The translations under genes were made by a program, and so were the position numbers. From assembly GCA_964017185.1 (NCBI GenBank), contig OZ024880.1:33136329-33200328 (forward strand): DNA of 64,000 nt. Direction: 5' to 3'. Source of the stretch: Rugalucina vietnamica (taxonomy: Eukaryota > Mollusca > Bivalvia > Lucinida > Lucinidae). Shown in pieces: positions 24,780 through 34,747 of this stretch. The stretch's first letter is position 1; every line of letters begins with the position of its first letter. The notes beneath the pieces were generated by a model, which was not told the origin of the DNA, ran no database searches, and worked only from the letters and a program-made list of their open reading frames with translations.

Positions 24780-25230
24780 ATTGATTATATTTTAGAATGG
24801 TACAAAGCATGCGCTACTGATAAACTGTGAAGGCGCAGACTGACCCGCGTTATTATTGTATCGTTTGCATACAGACTAGACATTTACATTTTGTTCCCGC
24901 GAACCTGCATTAAATATGTGCAACTGTACTTACCACTACATTACGAAAACATATCCATGTTATATACAGAGAATTTCTTCAGCAGTAAAAATTGAAAATT
25001 TCATCGAAAAAAAAGATATAATTTTAATATTTTTGCATAAAACAACCCACAATCTATTTTTGGAACAAAAATAAGAAAAATAGGTATACCCCTGCAAACC
25101 CAAGTTTTCCCTACATAAAAGTGGGGTTTAAGAGGGTATAGTTTTCATGGACATGTTTTCCTGATGATAGAATATGGAAATTTGATTCGATTGCACTTCA
25201 GTTAAATGCAAAATGAGCCGGGCCTAGCCG
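24780..25230. repeat. R2 dispersed repeat interrupted by M2
   Basis: Left half to gtgcaactgtacttacca, right half from tagaatatggaaatttga to gagccgggcctagc. The M2 element between them is absent from the R2 copy at 12,780. Confidence 0.7.
24938..25167 (+). mobile_element. M2 foldback MITE, inserted in R2
   Basis: Starts cattacgaaaacatatcc and ends catggacatgttttcctgat. The inner hairpin is partly deleted. Confidence 0.8.
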
Positions 25231-25397
25231 AAATTTAACTAAATAGCTACAGCATTGCACTATAGTAAGCATGTAATTGCATTGTAACAGGCTGTCCGTC
25301 TGTTGGGTCCAGTCATGTCAGTTCCAAAATACTGAAAATAGTACCACTACTTTTGAGTTTTGTTATAGCCTTAATAATGAAGGGTTTGAACATAAAT

Positions 25398-25399
25398 AT

Positions 25400-25430
<31 letters not shown>

Positions 25431-25470
25431 TTTGTGTATTTATTTATTTATATTTATTTATTTATTCATT
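25398..25470. repeat. (ATTT)n microsatellite, interrupted
   Basis: tttatttattt runs with a single gtgt interruption, just upstream of the M4/LINE nest. Confidence 0.9.
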
Positions 25471-25718
25471 GGGCCAGAAAAAAGATTTTTAACAACAACA
25501 TTTTTACATGAGCAATGATGTAAAAGATATTTTGTAGAGTCCGAAAATTTAGGGATAAGATACGTGCAGTGTAACATTTTACGTACATTCATTAGATAGG
25601 AACAAAAATGGTTTTGTGGACTCCCAAACGCATGACAGGAAATAACAGGAAAATACTTGTATATTGGTAATCATTTAAGAAATGAATTTCATTTTTCTGG
25701 TGTTCATGGAGCTATAAT

Positions 25719-25980
25719 GCACTGCTATCAATTTATGACAACGTCCGATGTGCCGTGAGAATCAATGGAAAACTCACTGAATGGTTTAACGTAAGCTGTG
25801 GCTTGAAACAGGGATGTTCTCTCTCCAGCATTCTGTTTAATTTATACATCAACGATTTAATTATTATGATAAACTCTCTAGACATTGGCATTGAAATTGA
25901 CGGGGAAAAGGTAGGCATTCTAGCCTATGCGGATGACGTTGTCTTTCTCGCAGAAAATGAACATGAACTGCAACTTTTAA
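25719..25980 (+). pseudogene. LINE reverse transcriptase fragment, palm domain
   Basis: Encodes GLKQGCSLSSILFNLYINDL and the catalytic-type motif AYADDVVFLAENEHELQLL. The frame is broken at 25,981 by the M3 insertion. Without it the frame would continue into the ORF at 26,459, though a few residues normally seen between the two parts seem absent. Annotated as a dead mobile-element gene. Confidence 0.9.
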
Positions 25981-26458
25981 TATTTACATTTTTATTGCAA
26001 TCGCCCTAGATGAAAGTATCTTTCTTGATGTTCTTCATTTCCCAATGAAAAACATTAAGTCACGTGATCTAGAGGCCACGCCTATGGGCGGGGCGACGTC
26101 AAAACCCATCCAGTGACGTTGTTTGTTTACTCTTGCTGTTGTGACGTTGGTCGCGTATCGCCATGACGTTAGGCGCGAAAATTTGACGTTCTGGCTGTTC
26201 CAAAATTACGTTAAGTGGGATTTAATGTCAAATAACATGAAAATGAACGGTGATATGCGCAATTAAAAATCTGATACTTGATTGATAATATAAAATGTAA
26301 ATATAAGTATTGAAATTCAGATTTCAGCTTTCACTGGATGATGAAAAACATTAGCTGTTTTAATGTCTCCGAGAAGCCCTTCGGGCTTCACAGACATTAA
26401 AACAGCCTAATGTTTTTCATCATTCAGTGAAAGCTAAAATCTGAATTTCAATCCTTAA
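25981..26458 (+). mobile_element. M3 foldback element copy 2, inserted in the LINE ORF
   Basis: Nearly matches 7,614-8,092 along its whole length. It ends in a long hairpin (26,310-26,455) whose arms contain ggatgatgaaaaacatta and loop at agcccttcgggct. TTAA is present at both edges, but whether it is the target duplication is unclear. Confidence 0.88.
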
Positions 26459-27622
26459 ATGGATAATAATAAATTGGAGGTAAACGTTAGCAAATCGAAA
26501 ATAATTCACTTTAGAAATCAATCAAAACCAGTAAGCACTGTAGAATTTAGATGCGGGCGTAAAACTCTAGAAACAGTATCTCAATATGTTTATCTCGGTT
26601 TACTTTTAACAGAACACTTAGATTATGAGAAAATGGCAAAGCAGGTCGCAAACTCGGCAAGCAGGGCGCTGGGACTTCTCATTACAAAATTCAAAATGGC
26701 AGGCGGATTTCCCTTTTCGACATTTACAAAGTTATACAACAGTACAGTACTGAGTGTAATTAACTACGGTGCATCAATTTGGGGAAGTAGACGATTTACA
26801 TGCGTTAAAGCAGTACAGAACCGCGCGCTTAGATTCTTTCTAGGTGTCGGAAGATATGCACCAAATGCGGCCGTTAATGGCGATTCAGGTTGGGACTCGA
26901 TATATCTAACACAGTGGCGATGCGTAATGAATCAATGGTGTAGAATAAACCTTATGGATCAAAGCAGGCTTAATCGTAGAATTTACCAATGGTCCGTTAA
27001 CCACGGCAACTTCCGAAGTAAAAATTGGGCATACAGAATTAAACAACTGATGGATGATTGTAATACGGGGGATCTTTTTACTACGGGATCAGAAAACATA
27101 AATAAAAGTTTTATTATAAATAGAATAAGTGAGTATTTAAAAACACAGGATAATCAAACATGGATAAACGACGTAACAAGGCTTGAAGCAAGACGCGGGA
27201 ATGGACGAAATAAACTTAGAACGTATAAACTTTTCAAAACCGCATACGAAGAAGAAAACTATGTTAAAATAATAATGCAGAGAAATCACAGAAGCGCGTT
27301 TGCAAAATTTAGAATGGGAATAGCACCTTTGAGAATCGAAACGGGTAGATATGAGCGTTTAAATGAAGAAGAAAGAACATGCTTTCACTGCACGGATACC
27401 GTAGAATCTGAAGAACATGTTTTGCTAGATTGTCCTTTATACCATCAAATTAGGGAGCCTTGGTTTGCAAAATTGAGAGAGCATGTACCAGACTTTTATA
27501 CAAAAACAAGACAGGATAAATTAATTTGCATTTTTAGCTGTGAAATAATTCCAGTTATAAGGTTAAGTGCCAAAATCTGCAACGACATTTTAACAGAAAG
27601 ACGAAAACAATTTTATAAATGA
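26459..27622 (+). CDS. LINE reverse transcriptase C-terminal part (387 aa open frame)
   Basis: Open frame beginning MDNNKLEVNVSKSKIIHF, the thumb side of a LINE reverse transcriptase (YVYLGLLLTEHLDY; SRALGLLITKFKMAGG; NYGASIWGS; VQNRALRFFLGVGRY). It ends with a C-x2-C...H...C cluster (CFHCTDTVESEEHVLLDC) typical of C-terminal knuckles in several LINE clades. It lacks the endonuclease and palm, so the Met is an artefact of the insertion and the product is unlikely to function alone. Confidence 0.85.
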   Translation: MDNNKLEVNVSKSKIIHFRNQSKPVSTVEFRCGRKTLETVSQYVYLGLLLTEHLDYEKMAKQVANSASRALGLLITKFKMAGGFPFSTFTKLYNSTVLSVINYGASIWGSRRFTCVKAVQNRALRFFLGVGRYAPNAAVNGDSGWDSIYLTQWRCVMNQWCRINLMDQSRLNRRIYQWSVNHGNFRSKNWAYRIKQLMDDCNTGDLFTTGSENINKSFIINRISEYLKTQDNQTWINDVTRLEARRGNGRNKLRTYKLFKTAYEEENYVKIIMQRNHRSAFAKFRMGIAPLRIETGRYERLNEEERTCFHCTDTVESEEHVLLDCPLYHQIREPWFAKLREHVPDFYTKTRQDKLICIFSCEIIPVIRLSAKICNDILTERRKQFYK

Positions 27623-28270
27623 TCACATTACTATTTCAGGTTGTACATATTAGGTTATTACAGTTTCTTTCCTGCAATGCGGACATTCGCTGGCCCCTAT
27701 CTTCAGATACAAATAGCTGCTCGCCTACGGACGGGCGGTGTGCGTTGGGGGCGACCTTTGTAGGACCACTCCCTATAAGACTGTTTCTCGACGCGCACCT
27801 TCTACTCTGTAGTTTCTTTAGCTTCTCATACCAGAATATGTGGGGTTTGGGTCCGCGTGTGTTTGTGGTGCGGGACGGTTCGTTTTATCTATATTCATGT
27901 AAAATGTTGTTATTATTGTATGTAATCATTGCTGTTTTCTTGGGGTGTATGCATCTATATGTTTGTAACGTTTTATGTATAGTTGGGACTTTTGAAAATA
28001 GTAACTCAGGATAAATGAATTTGCATTTTTAGCTGTGAAATAATTCCAGTTATAAGGTTAAATGCCAAAATCTGCAACGACATTTTATCAGAAAGACGCA
28101 AACAACTATATAAATAATCATATTACCATTTCAAAAGGTTGTACACATTAGGATACATGTAAAATTTTGTTTAAATGATTTGTATATAATTATTTGTACT
28201 GTGTTTTGGGGTGTATGCCTTTAGATGTTTGTAACGTTTTATGTAACTAGCTGTAATAGTTCAGGCTTTA
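27511..28270 (+). repeat. Direct duplication at the LINE 3' end
   Basis: About 140 bp covering the last ORF codons and the start of the 3' UTR (27,511-27,650) recurs at 28,008-28,150, and the later UTR (ggtgtatgc...gtttgtaacgttttatg) also recurs. The first unit carries extra GC-rich sequence (about 27,660-27,890). Confidence 0.75.
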
Positions 28271-29327
28271 TGAAATTAGTAACTCAACTGCACGGGCTGT
28301 GCACCTCTGCGGCGGTCGGTGTGGGGGCATGCTGTCTGGGCATTGGTTTCCGCCACATGTTTCTCGCATTCGAGTGGCGTGGTGGTGCGTGGGCCGTTCG
28401 GCTGATATCATTTCCACTGACCGCATCGGCGTTCGCCCGGATTAGTGGCTCTCGTAGGTAGGGAAAACGCCCAGCCACTTGAGCCGCGGGTCTTGGCGGC
28501 GCCATCGTGGGAGGTGGAAGATTCTTGATTGGTGTATATATCATTTGTAGATACTTATATTGTGTAATGCATTCTATTTATTAATTCAAGAAGTCTCTCA
28601 TAATTCTTAATAAGAATGTTTCTATCATATATTGCTGTTTGTACATCTATATATGTGGAAGTGAGACTAAAATAAACTATTGTCTGTCTGTCTGTCTGTC
28701 TATGAACCGCAGTGGGTCGCGTGCAAAGTGAATGAACCCCGAAGGGGTTCATGTAAGCTTTGCTAGCGACCCACTGCGGTTCATAGCTCCATGAATAACA
28801 GAAAAATTAAACTCATTGCTTATATTTACATTCATTTCTCTCTATCGCTTGTTGAAAAATCACCAAGGCGGTCACATTAACCAGCAAACAGAGAATCTAC
28901 ACACGGTGCGTGTTCAAACAGCGGAACGGCGTCGACGTTTACAACGTCCAATCAGATTGGCGAGATTCATGTTTTTTGACGCCAAGTTTGGATTACGTCA
29001 CAATGTTGTTCATGGAAGTATGAATACAGATGAACATCTAATGGTTCATCTAAGGAGGTTTTAGAAAAATGTAAACATTCAACTTTAAATCTAATACCTA
29101 TAACGTATTTTGACAGTGCAGAATTCGACCTCTGTCAACACTATTCAAATTTGATTTTGGCTTCCACTTTACATTTAGAAACTTCTGTTTAAAATATAGA
29201 ACATTTTGCCTAAAAATGTGTGTCTGATTGTTGTGTGAAACCGCATCGTCGAAGCTCGTGAGTGTATGTGTTAGTGCAACAATTAACTAATAGTGCACAT
29301 ATTTACACCTATTCGGGGGTGAAGTCA

Positions 29328-29596
29328 CATCAGGAAAACATGTCCGTGAACTGTGTACCCACTTATATACAGCAAAACTGGGGTATACAGGGGTATACCT
29401 ATTTTTCTTATTTTTGCTCCAAAACATAGATTGTGGGTACACGTTAGAACCGCCTCGGCGAGGCGGTTCTAACGTTTACCCATAATCTATGTTTCAAGCA
29501 AAAATATAAAAAACCTAAAAAAAAAAAATCCAATTAAATTTTCCATTTTTACAGCTGAAAAAATCGCTGTGCGTCGCATGGGTATGTTTTCGTAGG
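29328..29596 (+). mobile_element. M2 foldback MITE
   Basis: caggaaaacatgtccgtg start, hairpin aaccgcctcggcgaggcggt, end ggtatgttttcgtag. Confidence 0.88.
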
Positions 29597-29839
29597 AAAC
29601 AATGCTTCAACTTACCCCCACGTTGATTTAGCAGGAGTTACTCTGGTAACCATAGTAACCTTGTACAAAGATCCAGATTCTATGATAGATTGTTAAACGC
29701 AGAAAAGTCCAAACGGCATAACGAAATGCTTTTATAAATGTCTGTTGTAATGATTTATAAGTGCATGCGCAATTACATAGACGGCCACGGCGTTTCAAAA
29801 AGGTCCCAAGCTACTATACGCATTTCAGCACATCATAAT

Positions 29840-30085
29840 GACGTTAAGTAGCATCCCCACTATCATGTATATTACAAATCTTTTGAAATGGTACACTGAA
29901 TGCATTTAAATTGATAAGACTGTGCAGACACAGGCTGACCTCGTAAACATGATTTGCATGAAGCATAAATATGCATTGCGTGACTCTTAAACTTGCATTA
30001 AACTGTGCAATTTTACTGCACCACAAAAGATTATGGAAATTCGATTCGACCGCGCTTAAATGAGTCGGGCCTAGAATAAACTAGG
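29840..30085. repeat. R2 dispersed repeat, third copy
   Basis: Shares ttgcattaaactgtgcaa, gattatggaaattcgattcg and gagtcgggcctag with the other R2 copies. Confidence 0.6.
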
Positions 30086-30156
30086 CTTTGTACCAAAACG
30101 AATAGCATCAACTTTTTCGAAATAATTTCTAATGAACATAAGCGATACACAAACCA

Positions 30157-30160
<4 letters not shown>

Positions 30161-30198
<38 letters not shown>
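30161..30198. repeat. A homopolymer
   Basis: About 38 A residues; source unknown. Confidence 0.9.
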
Positions 30199-30200
<2 letters not shown>

Positions 30201-30628
30201 AATGGTGCATTAACTTATCATTTTTTTTTTCATAAAGTTCTCATGTGGCATTTATCCTGGCGGCTAAACAGGTTTACAGTGTAAATTGTATTCGGTCGAT
30301 CAATATGTCATTATGTAATCAATTACCCTATTTTTAATATTATCTTTTAACGAAAAAAAATCTTCCTGGTTTGTTTCAGAAGCTTCACTTGAATTGAAGC
30401 TCTTCTGTTGAAAAACAGGCCACAAAGAACGCACGTATATATATTTTTTTTGCATTTGGACAGGTCTGAGCGCTGACCTTTCAAGTCCATAAATATAAAG
30501 ACTTGCCGAATTTATAGACTTTAAATATAAAGACCGTTAAGTCTATAGATTTAAAGATTTATGCAGTATTTCATTCAATTTTGGAATACATGCCAAGAAA
30601 GTATGTTATTGAAAGACAGTATATAAAT

Positions 30629-30677
30629 GGGCCATACTGTACCGCGGTTTCGGCTACTTAAGCCTCTTCAGTAACCC
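30629..30677 (-). ncRNA. Hammerhead ribozyme motif, solo decayed copy (H1)
   Basis: On minus: stem I GGGUUA / UGGCCC (with two G-U pairs), core CUGAAGA (position 7 is variable), stem II GGCU/AGCC, then GAAA. Stem III carries a short insertion (CCGCGGUACAG), so activity is doubtful. Downstream sequence matches 33,375-33,480 of the array. Confidence 0.6.
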
Positions 30678-30796
30678 TACAGATTTGGCAAGCCAAAGCC
30701 AAAGAGAATTACTGTAATTTTGCGATTTTGAACTGGATAGTTGATACAAAGACCAGTATTGAACCAAAATTTGGCCAAACACACAGCTGCGGCGCC

Positions 30797-30965
30797 CAGT
30801 TATTAATATACCCCTGGGATATTCAGAAATAAATTGACAACTCGTCTTGTTTTTTAACAATCGTCACTGACACGAAATGGACAAATGGGGGAATTTATTT
30901 ATATATTTTGTTAAGTATGCGTGTAAATATTTACTCTGCATATAAAACTTGCCTAAATTAATTAC
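30797..30965. repeat. R3 dispersed repeat
   Basis: cagttattaatatacccctg, attcagaaataaattgacaa, caatcgtcactgac and gtaaatatttactct recur at 63,836. Confidence 0.8.
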
Positions 30966-31014
30966 ATAATATATGGAACCCATTGCCTGATATTCGAGTT
31001 TCAAGAGTCCTCAA

Positions 31015-32012
31015 GGAACCCTGGTTAATTGTTTGTAATTTTATTTGTAATTTATGAAAGAATAACCATTTTTGTACTAAGGCTGAAAATTTGGTGTCTT
31101 TATGAGCACTTTTAACAAAGTTACACCCTAATTATCACGCATTGTGCATTTTAGAATTTCATGGTAAAGTGGTTGTTACAATATAAAACTAGGCATGGCA
31201 GTGTTATAGTTTGCAAGAAAACATTCCACAAGGACGGTTGTACGACGAAAGCTGGTAAGTGGGTTCCTTATTGAGCGATAAGCATGTCTTTAAGCACTGT
31301 GGAGTCACCGTTGGTTTTATATTCTGCCAAAAAGTGATTTGGAATAATTTCATCATACAGATTCATGATTTCTTCATCTTCATGATACTATTATATCAAG
31401 GTATGATATGGTATGATAGGGTTTAAATCTAGGGAATCACCAGGACATTCAAACACGGACGTTCCACTTATATCAAGGAAGTGTTTTGCGGTAAAGGACA
31501 TTGCCTTGCATATATATATATATTAATTCTTTTCGCATCCTTTATTGGCATGTTAATTTTCATGACTTTAACCCTATATAAGAGGTTTGGAAAATCAAGA
31601 AGAGGAGATGTGAGTCATTGCCTAACAATAAAAGCCCACTATGGTATTCTATGCGGAGGAACAAATCATCATGTGAAACTGTATGCTGACATGCCAACCC
31701 ACGTTTTGGCCACATACAAAGCCCGAGACTACTCCACAGTGCTTTAAGGCATGCTTACCTCATGAAGGAACCTTCATGGAATCTTTCTTCTTACAACCAT
31801 CCTGGTGGAATATTAGTTTTCTTGCAAAATAATACAGGCATGCTTAGTTTCGCTTTACCATGAAATTTTAAAATACACATCGATTGAAAATCAGGGTGTA
31901 ACTTTGTAAAGAGTGCTCATAGACACCAAATTTTCAGCCTTGGTACAAAATGGTCATTATTTCATTAATAGCAAATAAAATCACAGACCATTATCCATGG
32001 TTCCTTGTGTAA
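31015..32012. mobile_element. 1-kb foldback element with about 270-bp arms
   Basis: Arms 31,015-31,310 and 31,725-32,012 are imperfect inverses: gctgaaaatttggtgtcttt/agacaccaaattttcagcc, aagttacaccct/agggtgtaactttg, ttcatggtaaag/ctttaccatgaaa, actgtggagt/actccacagt. The loop holds an 88-codon frame with a hydrophobic stretch but no recognised domain. Confidence 0.8.
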
Positions 32013-32019
32013 TCTTTGA

Positions 32020-32395
32020 AAAGGTACAAGTATGCAATGATCAGGAAATGGCGCAATCAGAAAAAGATTCCCACTCCATAAACCGAGGGGTGGGAATAAC
32101 TAAAATGACACTTAGGTACTTATACCAAGAAAACATATCGTAAGCCGAGTGAGCAGCTATTCCCCAATAGGCGGCCACTCAGTTACGCAAACTGATCTAA
32201 AATATAAAAACGCACATAATGCTCAAACAGCACAAGAACTCGACCCTAAAACACAAAACAATTAGGACCAAAACAGAAGTATCGCCTTGGAACGATCAGT
32301 AATATAAAATTACTGGGGTCTTAAACCGGTTTTACAGGCGCCTAACCTCACCCTCATCTTCCGCAGTGGTTCACAACATTTAGTTAGTTGTTAGT
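32020..32395 (+). repeat. R1 copy
   Basis: Blocks acaagtatgcaatgatcagg, ccgagtgagcagctattccc, ggcggccactcagttacg, cgccttggaacgatcagtaa and cttccgcagtggttcacaac. Confidence 0.85.
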
Positions 32396-32403
32396 TCAAA
32401 CTA

Positions 32404-32988
32404 CTGAACAAAAAAAGAAACGCAACAATTATATTCAACTAAATTTTGAGCAAACTATGATACAAACAGAAATACTTCTGCATTAGATGTCAGGCTTCCG
32501 AATGCAAGAAATCGATATTCATTTTGATGATTATTTACAGAGTTATGCGATGGCGACCGTGGGCATGCTGAAAGTAGTATAGCACACAGTGTGCATGCGC
32601 AAGCATTAGAATAACGGTACGATTTAAATCCGCCATAAACCCCCATTCAAAATCACAATGTACCACTCAGCAGATAACTCACACGTTAAAGAAATAAAAG
32701 GGGTAAAATTGAAATTATCCCCATTTCAATTAAACATATAGGGATTTTGATGGTTTTAATTACGAGCTTGTGAGTCATGGAACTTTATTTCTTTTTCATG
32801 AATTTTAATGAGGGTGCAGCTGACATTGTTTCTTGATAATTTGGAGATTCAAAAGTGTGCGCATGCGCAGAGCAAATCTTTTCCGATTTGCCTTATTTAA
32901 GACGACGAAAAATTATCATTCAATTTTTATTGAAATGAACAAAAATCCTCGGTGGCCTATTGTTGCGTTTCTTTTTTTTTTGTTCAGT
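32404..32988. mobile_element. TIR element with TA flanks (mariner-like MITE)
   Basis: Ends ctgaacaaaaaaagaaacgc and gcgtttctttttttttt...gttcag are inverted about 585 bp apart and flanked by TA. Internal tgtgcatgcgcaagc/tgcgcatgcgcaga is also inverted. No transposase frame. Confidence 0.8.
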
Positions 32989-33330
32989 ATATATAAATGT
33001 ATAGGCGCATTCTTCCAGTTGTCCATTTCTTGCTGATTGTTCGAAACCAACAAAAGTCGTCAATTTATTTCTAAATATCGCAGGGGTATAGTAATAATTA
33101 AACGCAGCTGTACTGAACGTTGGTTAGAAAACAAAACTTAACCGATAATAAGTTTCTGATTCTCAGAATACCCTCGCTGATCTCAAAGGACCAAAAGGAA
33201 ATATAATCTGCACTATGGATGATGTACGGGGAGACTTTTTAGAGCCACCACATGGCACAACACCAGCTGAAGAAATAGCAAATAAAATAACAACTTTAAG
33301 AGCAGTGAAGATATTAATCAGATAGGAAAT

Positions 33331-33374
33331 GGGCCATACCGCGGTTTTGTCTACTTAAGCCACTTCAGTGACCC
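33331..33374 (-). ncRNA. Hammerhead motif with broken core (H2)
   Basis: Stem I GGGUCA/UGGCCC and palindromic stem III ACCGCGGU are kept, but the core reads CUGAAGU and GAAA has become ACAAAA. Predicted inactive. Confidence 0.55.
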
Positions 33375-33788
33375 TACAGATGTGGCAACATGGAGCTAAA
33401 AAGAGAATTACTGTAATTCTGCGACTTCAACAGGATAGTCGATACAAAGACTAGTATAGTCGAAATTGGCCCAACTATATTAAACGTTGGTTAGAAAATA
33501 AATTTTAACCGATAATAAGTTTCTGGTGTTCCAGAATACCCTCGCTGATCTCAAAGGACCAAAAAGGCAAATATACATGTGTGTAAGCTGCACTATGGAT
33601 GATGTATGGGGAGACTTTTTATGGCCACCACACGGCACAACACCAGCTGAAGAAAAAGCAAATAAAATTACAACTGAGCAGGAAAATATTAATGAGACAG
33701 GGGATGGGCCATATCACGATTTCGCCTTCAGTGAATAAAAATAATTGTTAGATCCTTTGGAAGCAGTAAAATTACAAAGCTAGAAGAT

Positions 33789-33834
33789 GGGCCATATTGT
33801 ACAATTTCGGGTAATGAACCTTCATCAGTGACCC
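33789..33834 (-). ncRNA. Hammerhead ribozyme motif, intact core (H3)
   Basis: 46 nt on minus: stem I GGGUCA with UGGCCC (one wobble pair), CUGAUGA, stem II AGGUU-CAU-UACCC, GAAA, palindromic stem III AUUGUACAAU, cleavage expected after the A that follows it. Only the 10.1/11.1 pair (A with C) departs from the ideal. The very short stem III is the form reported for minimal hammerheads of Penelope-like elements and retrozymes, which may act as dimers. Confidence 0.85.
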
Positions 33835-34161
33835 TTTATAAAACTGGCAGCGAAAGCCAGACATTTTGCTGCAATTTCTAGAATTTACATCTGTGTAGTC
33901 TAAATCAAAGACTCAAATTCCCAAAGGGGCCAAATAATCAAAATATTGTTAAGAAGATGATTCTTAACATATAAAAATTTGAAGTACTTCATATATATTC
34001 ACTGATCCCAAAGGATCAAAAGAAAAATATAATCTGCACTATGGATGATGTACGGAGAGACTTTTTAGGGCCGCCACACGGCACAACACCAGCTGCAGTA
34101 ATAGCAAATAAAAATAATTGTTAGATCCTTTGGAAGCAGTAAAAATACAAAGCTAGAAGAT

Positions 34162-34207
34162 GGGCCATATTGTACAATTTCGGGTAATGAACCTTCATCA
34201 GTGACCC
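34162..34207 (-). ncRNA. Hammerhead ribozyme motif, intact core (H4)
   Basis: Same 46 nt as H3, 373 bp further on in the same orientation, so a transcript through both would carry the two cleavage sites needed to release a monomer. Confidence 0.85.
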
Positions 34208-34635
34208 TTTATAAAACTGGCAGCGAAAGCCAGACATTTTGCTGCAATTTCTAGAATTTACATCTGTGTAGTCTAAATCAAAGACTCAAATTCTCAAAGG
34301 GGCCAAATAATCAAAATATTGTTAAGAAGATGATTCTTAACATATAACAATTATTTTTATTTGCTATTACTGCAGCTGGTGTTGTGCCGTGTGGCGGCCC
34401 TAAAAAGTCTCCCCGTACATCATCCATAGTGCAGATTATATTTTCCTTTTGATCCTTTGGGATCAGTGAATATATTTGGAGTATTTAAAATATTTTGTAC
34501 GTTAAGAATCATCTTCTTAACAGTATTTTGATTATTTGGCCCCTTTGGGAATATGAGTCTTTGATTTAGACTACACAGATGTAAATTCTTGAAATTGCAG
34601 CAATAATGTCTGTCTTTCGCTGCCAGTTTTGTAAA

Positions 34636-34681
34636 GGGTCACTGATGAAGGTTCATTACCCGAAATTGTACAATATGGCCC
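34636..34681 (+). ncRNA. Hammerhead ribozyme motif, intact core, inverted unit (H5)
   Basis: Same motif on the plus strand within the inverted unit at 34,350-34,745; stems and core are identical to H3 and H4. Confidence 0.85.
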
Positions 34682-34747
34682 ATCTTCTTGCTTTAAATGT
34701 TTAACTGCTTCCAAAGGATCTAACAATTATTATTATTTACTGTCTTT

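Larger units (their letters stand above)
25716..28703 (+). mobile_element. 5'-truncated non-LTR retrotransposon (LINE), itself split by an M3 element
   Basis: Starts abruptly inside reverse transcriptase (LLSIYDNVRCAVRING) and ends in a TGTC-repeat tail at 28,680-28,700, as expected for a 5'-truncated LINE. It interrupts an M4 foldback: M4 sequence stops at ggagctat (25,715) and resumes at tatgaaccgc (28,701), and an uninterrupted M4 copy at 8,457 shows the empty junction. CTAT on both sides may be a short target duplication. The clade cannot be resolved from sequence alone. Confidence 0.9.
25672..29075 (-). mobile_element. M4 foldback element copy 2, split by the LINE
   Basis: Left piece 25,672-25,715 and right piece 28,701-29,075 together match the reverse complement of the M4 copy at 8,457-8,880. 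That includes the hairpin around gaaccgcagtgggtcgc and the outer end tttacatttttc. Confidence 0.85.
33120..34745. mobile_element. Retrozyme-like array: hammerhead-bearing units of about 370 bp, direct and inverted
   Basis: Units share gaacgttggttagaaaa, ataataagtttctg, accctcgctgatctcaaagg, actatggatgatgtacgg, cacaacaccagctg and one hammerhead motif each. Two direct units are spaced 373 bp (motifs at 33,789 and 34,162) and an earlier one 458 bp. From about 34,350 a full unit is inverted, giving a palindrome. Animal retrozymes are described as short tandem non-autonomous retroelements with type I hammerheads; that fits, but assignment is by inference. Confidence 0.75.

Noticed and set aside
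31481-31747. 88-codon frame with a possible membrane segment
   Set aside because: Sits in the loop of a foldback element, with no homology or codon evidence; noted only as part of that element.
33526-33738. 70-codon frame repeated in the array (TMDDVWGDFLWPPHG)
   Set aside because: Recurs because the retrozyme-like unit recurs; opposite in strand to the nearest hammerheads and broken in other units.
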